Shown piece after piece: positions 63,034 to 64,000 of a DNA stretch of 64,000 nt; the first letter of the stretch is position 1; each line of letters starts with the position of its first letter. A program made the translations under genes and the position numbers. The stretch spans positions 3,658,001 to 3,722,000 of the forward strand of contig NZ_AP022576.1 of the NCBI RefSeq assembly GCF_010730355.1. Reading direction: 5' to 3'. The DNA comes from Mycobacterium florentinum (GTDB taxonomy: Bacteria; Actinomycetota; Actinomycetes; Mycobacteriales; Mycobacteriaceae). Under the pieces are notes generated by a model. It searched no databases. It had not been told where the DNA came from and worked only from the letters and a program-made list of their open reading frames with translations.

Positions 63034-64000
63034 GTGCACCGTATCTTCCTGATCACGGTGGCATTGACGCTAGCCATGGTCAGTGCACCTCCCGCCGTAG
63101 CGGTTGCGCCGCCCTTGATTGACTCGACGGCGGTACCACCCGATGTGACGGGTCCCGATCAGCCGCTCGAACAGAAGCGCGTCTGTAAGGCGCCGTTGTC
63201 GCTGCCCGGCACCAATTTCCACGATGCGCCATGGCCGAATACCTACCTCGGTGTCACGCAGGCCCAGAAGTTCGCGACCGGCGCGGGAGTCACGGTCGCC
63301 GTGATCGATACCGGGGTGGACGCCTCACCACGGGTCCCCGCGGAGCCGGGTGGCGACTTCGTCGTCAAGGACGGCAACGGGCTCTCCGACTGCGATTCGC
63401 ACGGGACGCTCACCGCGTCCATCATCGGCGGGCGTCCCTCGCTGACGGACGGCTTCGTCGGTGTCGCGCCCGATGCGCGGTTGGTCTCGGTGCGCCAGAC
63501 GTCGGAGGCGTTCGAGCCGAAGGATTCCCAGCCCGATACAGGCGACCCGAACGCCACGCCGGCCGCGGGCTCCGTCCGCAGCCTGGCCCGCGCGGTGGTG
63601 CACGCCGCGAATCTGGGCGCCGGCGTGATCAATATCAGCGAGGCCGCCTGTTTCAAGGCCAAGAAGCAGGTCGACGAGACGACCTTGGGCGGAGCGCTCA
63701 ACTACGCGGTCAACGTCAAGGGCGCGGTCGTCGTCGTCGCGGCCGGCAACGTGGGTGGGGATTGCCAGCAGAATCCGCCGCCCGACGCGTCCATTCCCTC
63801 CGATCCCCGCGGTTGGCAAGGGGTTCAGACGATCGTCACCCCCGCGTGGTACGCGCCGCTGGTGCTCACCGTCGGGGGCGTCGGGCAAAACGGAGCGCCG
63901 AGCGAGTTCTCGATGCACGGACCATGGGTGAGCGTGGCGGCGGCCGCCGACAACGTGATTGCGCTCGGCCCCGGCGGCGACCCGGTGGATGCGTTGTCGG
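63034..64000 (+). CDS. mycP1: MycP1, ESX-1 mycosin protease, cut by the window end
   Basis: The first 322 codons; no stop before 64000. It starts at GTG 63034 (HRIFLITVALTLAM), like M. tuberculosis MycP1; an in-frame ATG at 63019 is an alternative. A signal peptide ends near residue 22. The catalytic Asp is D92 (VAVIDTGVDAS) and His is H123 (CDSHGTLTAS); the serine lies beyond the window. Other family features are DPNATPAAGSVRSLARAVVH and VVVVAAGNVGGDCQQ. It differs from mycP2 nearby by lacking the Pro-rich insert. In M. tuberculosis mycP1 (Rv3883c) also follows eccA2 and precedes eccE1, so ESX-1 genes should continue. Confidence 0.94.
   Translation, partial: MHRIFLITVALTLAMVSAPPAVAVAPPLIDSTAVPPDVTGPDQPLEQKRVCKAPLSLPGTNFHDAPWPNTYLGVTQAQKFATGAGVTVAVIDTGVDASPRVPAEPGGDFVVKDGNGLSDCDSHGTLTASIIGGRPSLTDGFVGVAPDARLVSVRQTSEAFEPKDSQPDTGDPNATPAAGSVRSLARAVVHAANLGAGVINISEAACFKAKKQVDETTLGGALNYAVNVKGAVVVVAAGNVGGDCQQNPPPDASIPSDPRGWQGVQTIVTPAWYAPLVLTVGGVGQNGAPSEFSMHGPWVSVAAAADNVIALGPGGDPVDALS

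Overview
The window is the chromosomal replication-origin region of a mycobacterium, probably a slow grower that is not of the M. tuberculosis complex. The evidence is gene content and order: the dnaA/dnaN/recF/dciA/gyrB/gyrA block, rpmH-rnpA-yidD-yidC-jag-rsmG-parA-parB on the other side of oriC, the fhaA-fhaB-pstP-rodA-pbpA-pknA-pknB kinase/cell-wall operon, and the cwlM, trxC-trxB2, sigM, murJ, mutT4 and pcnA neighbourhood leading into ESX loci. This is the M. tuberculosis order from about Rv0024 through Rv0001 and on to Rv3883c, with local differences. Many protein lengths match the M. tuberculosis proteins within a few residues. Homologue names rest on remembered family sequences and on synteny, not on a search.

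Layout. 1-5.9 kb: an NlpC/P60-type gene fragment, an Rv0023-like HTH regulator and divergent whiB5, then an accessory set (pirin, GNAT, a PPE protein with a SHOCT-like tail, an SCO6745-family protein) and tRNA-Leu. 6.1-16 kb: the FHA/phosphatase/SEDS/PBP/Ser-Thr kinase operon, its last six genes joined by 1-4 bp overlaps. 16-21 kb: trpG, DUF881, crgA, a PH-domain-like protein, ppiA, cwsA, three small exported proteins, tRNA-Ala and tRNA-Ile. 21-31 kb: DUF3566, gyrA, gyrB, an inserted HTH + nucleotidyltransferase pair that looks like a toxin-antitoxin module, dciA, recF, dnaN. 31.1-33.7 kb: oriC and dnaA. 33.7-39.2 kb: ribosomal/RNase P/membrane insertion genes and parAB with two perfect parS sites. 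39.5-53 kb: cwlM, thioredoxin system, sigM/rsmA, murJ, Rv3909, mutT4, pcnA. 53-62.9 kb: an ESX-2 cluster (esxD, esxC, espG2, MinD-like, eccD2, mycP2, eccE2, eccA2) without eccB2, eccC2, PE36 or PPE69 at their usual place. 63 kb to the end: the start of mycP1, where the ESX-1 region begins.

The genes form a coherent polar-growth and cell-cycle neighbourhood. PknA/PknB and PstP set the phosphorylation state; FhaA, FhaB, CwlM and the MurJ pseudokinase region are known readers or targets in relatives; RodA/PbpA make wall; CrgA and CwsA are septum and pole factors; DnaA, DnaN, gyrase and ParAB/parS run replication and segregation. Regulatory features read from the sequence include a SigH-type promoter before trxB, a SigM-type promoter before the Rv3906c-like gene (sigM itself lies 9 kb away), a perfect palindrome at a likely leaderless promoter of the HTH/nucleotidyltransferase pair, paired direct repeats before whiB5, and DnaA-box clusters at dnaA and, unexpectedly, upstream of the Rv0010c-like gene. 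The points most worth a second look are the ESX-2 locus lacking its ATPase and EccB genes, the kinase-gene remnant beside it, the gyrB-dciA insertion, and the 38-residue lipoprotein-like peptide.
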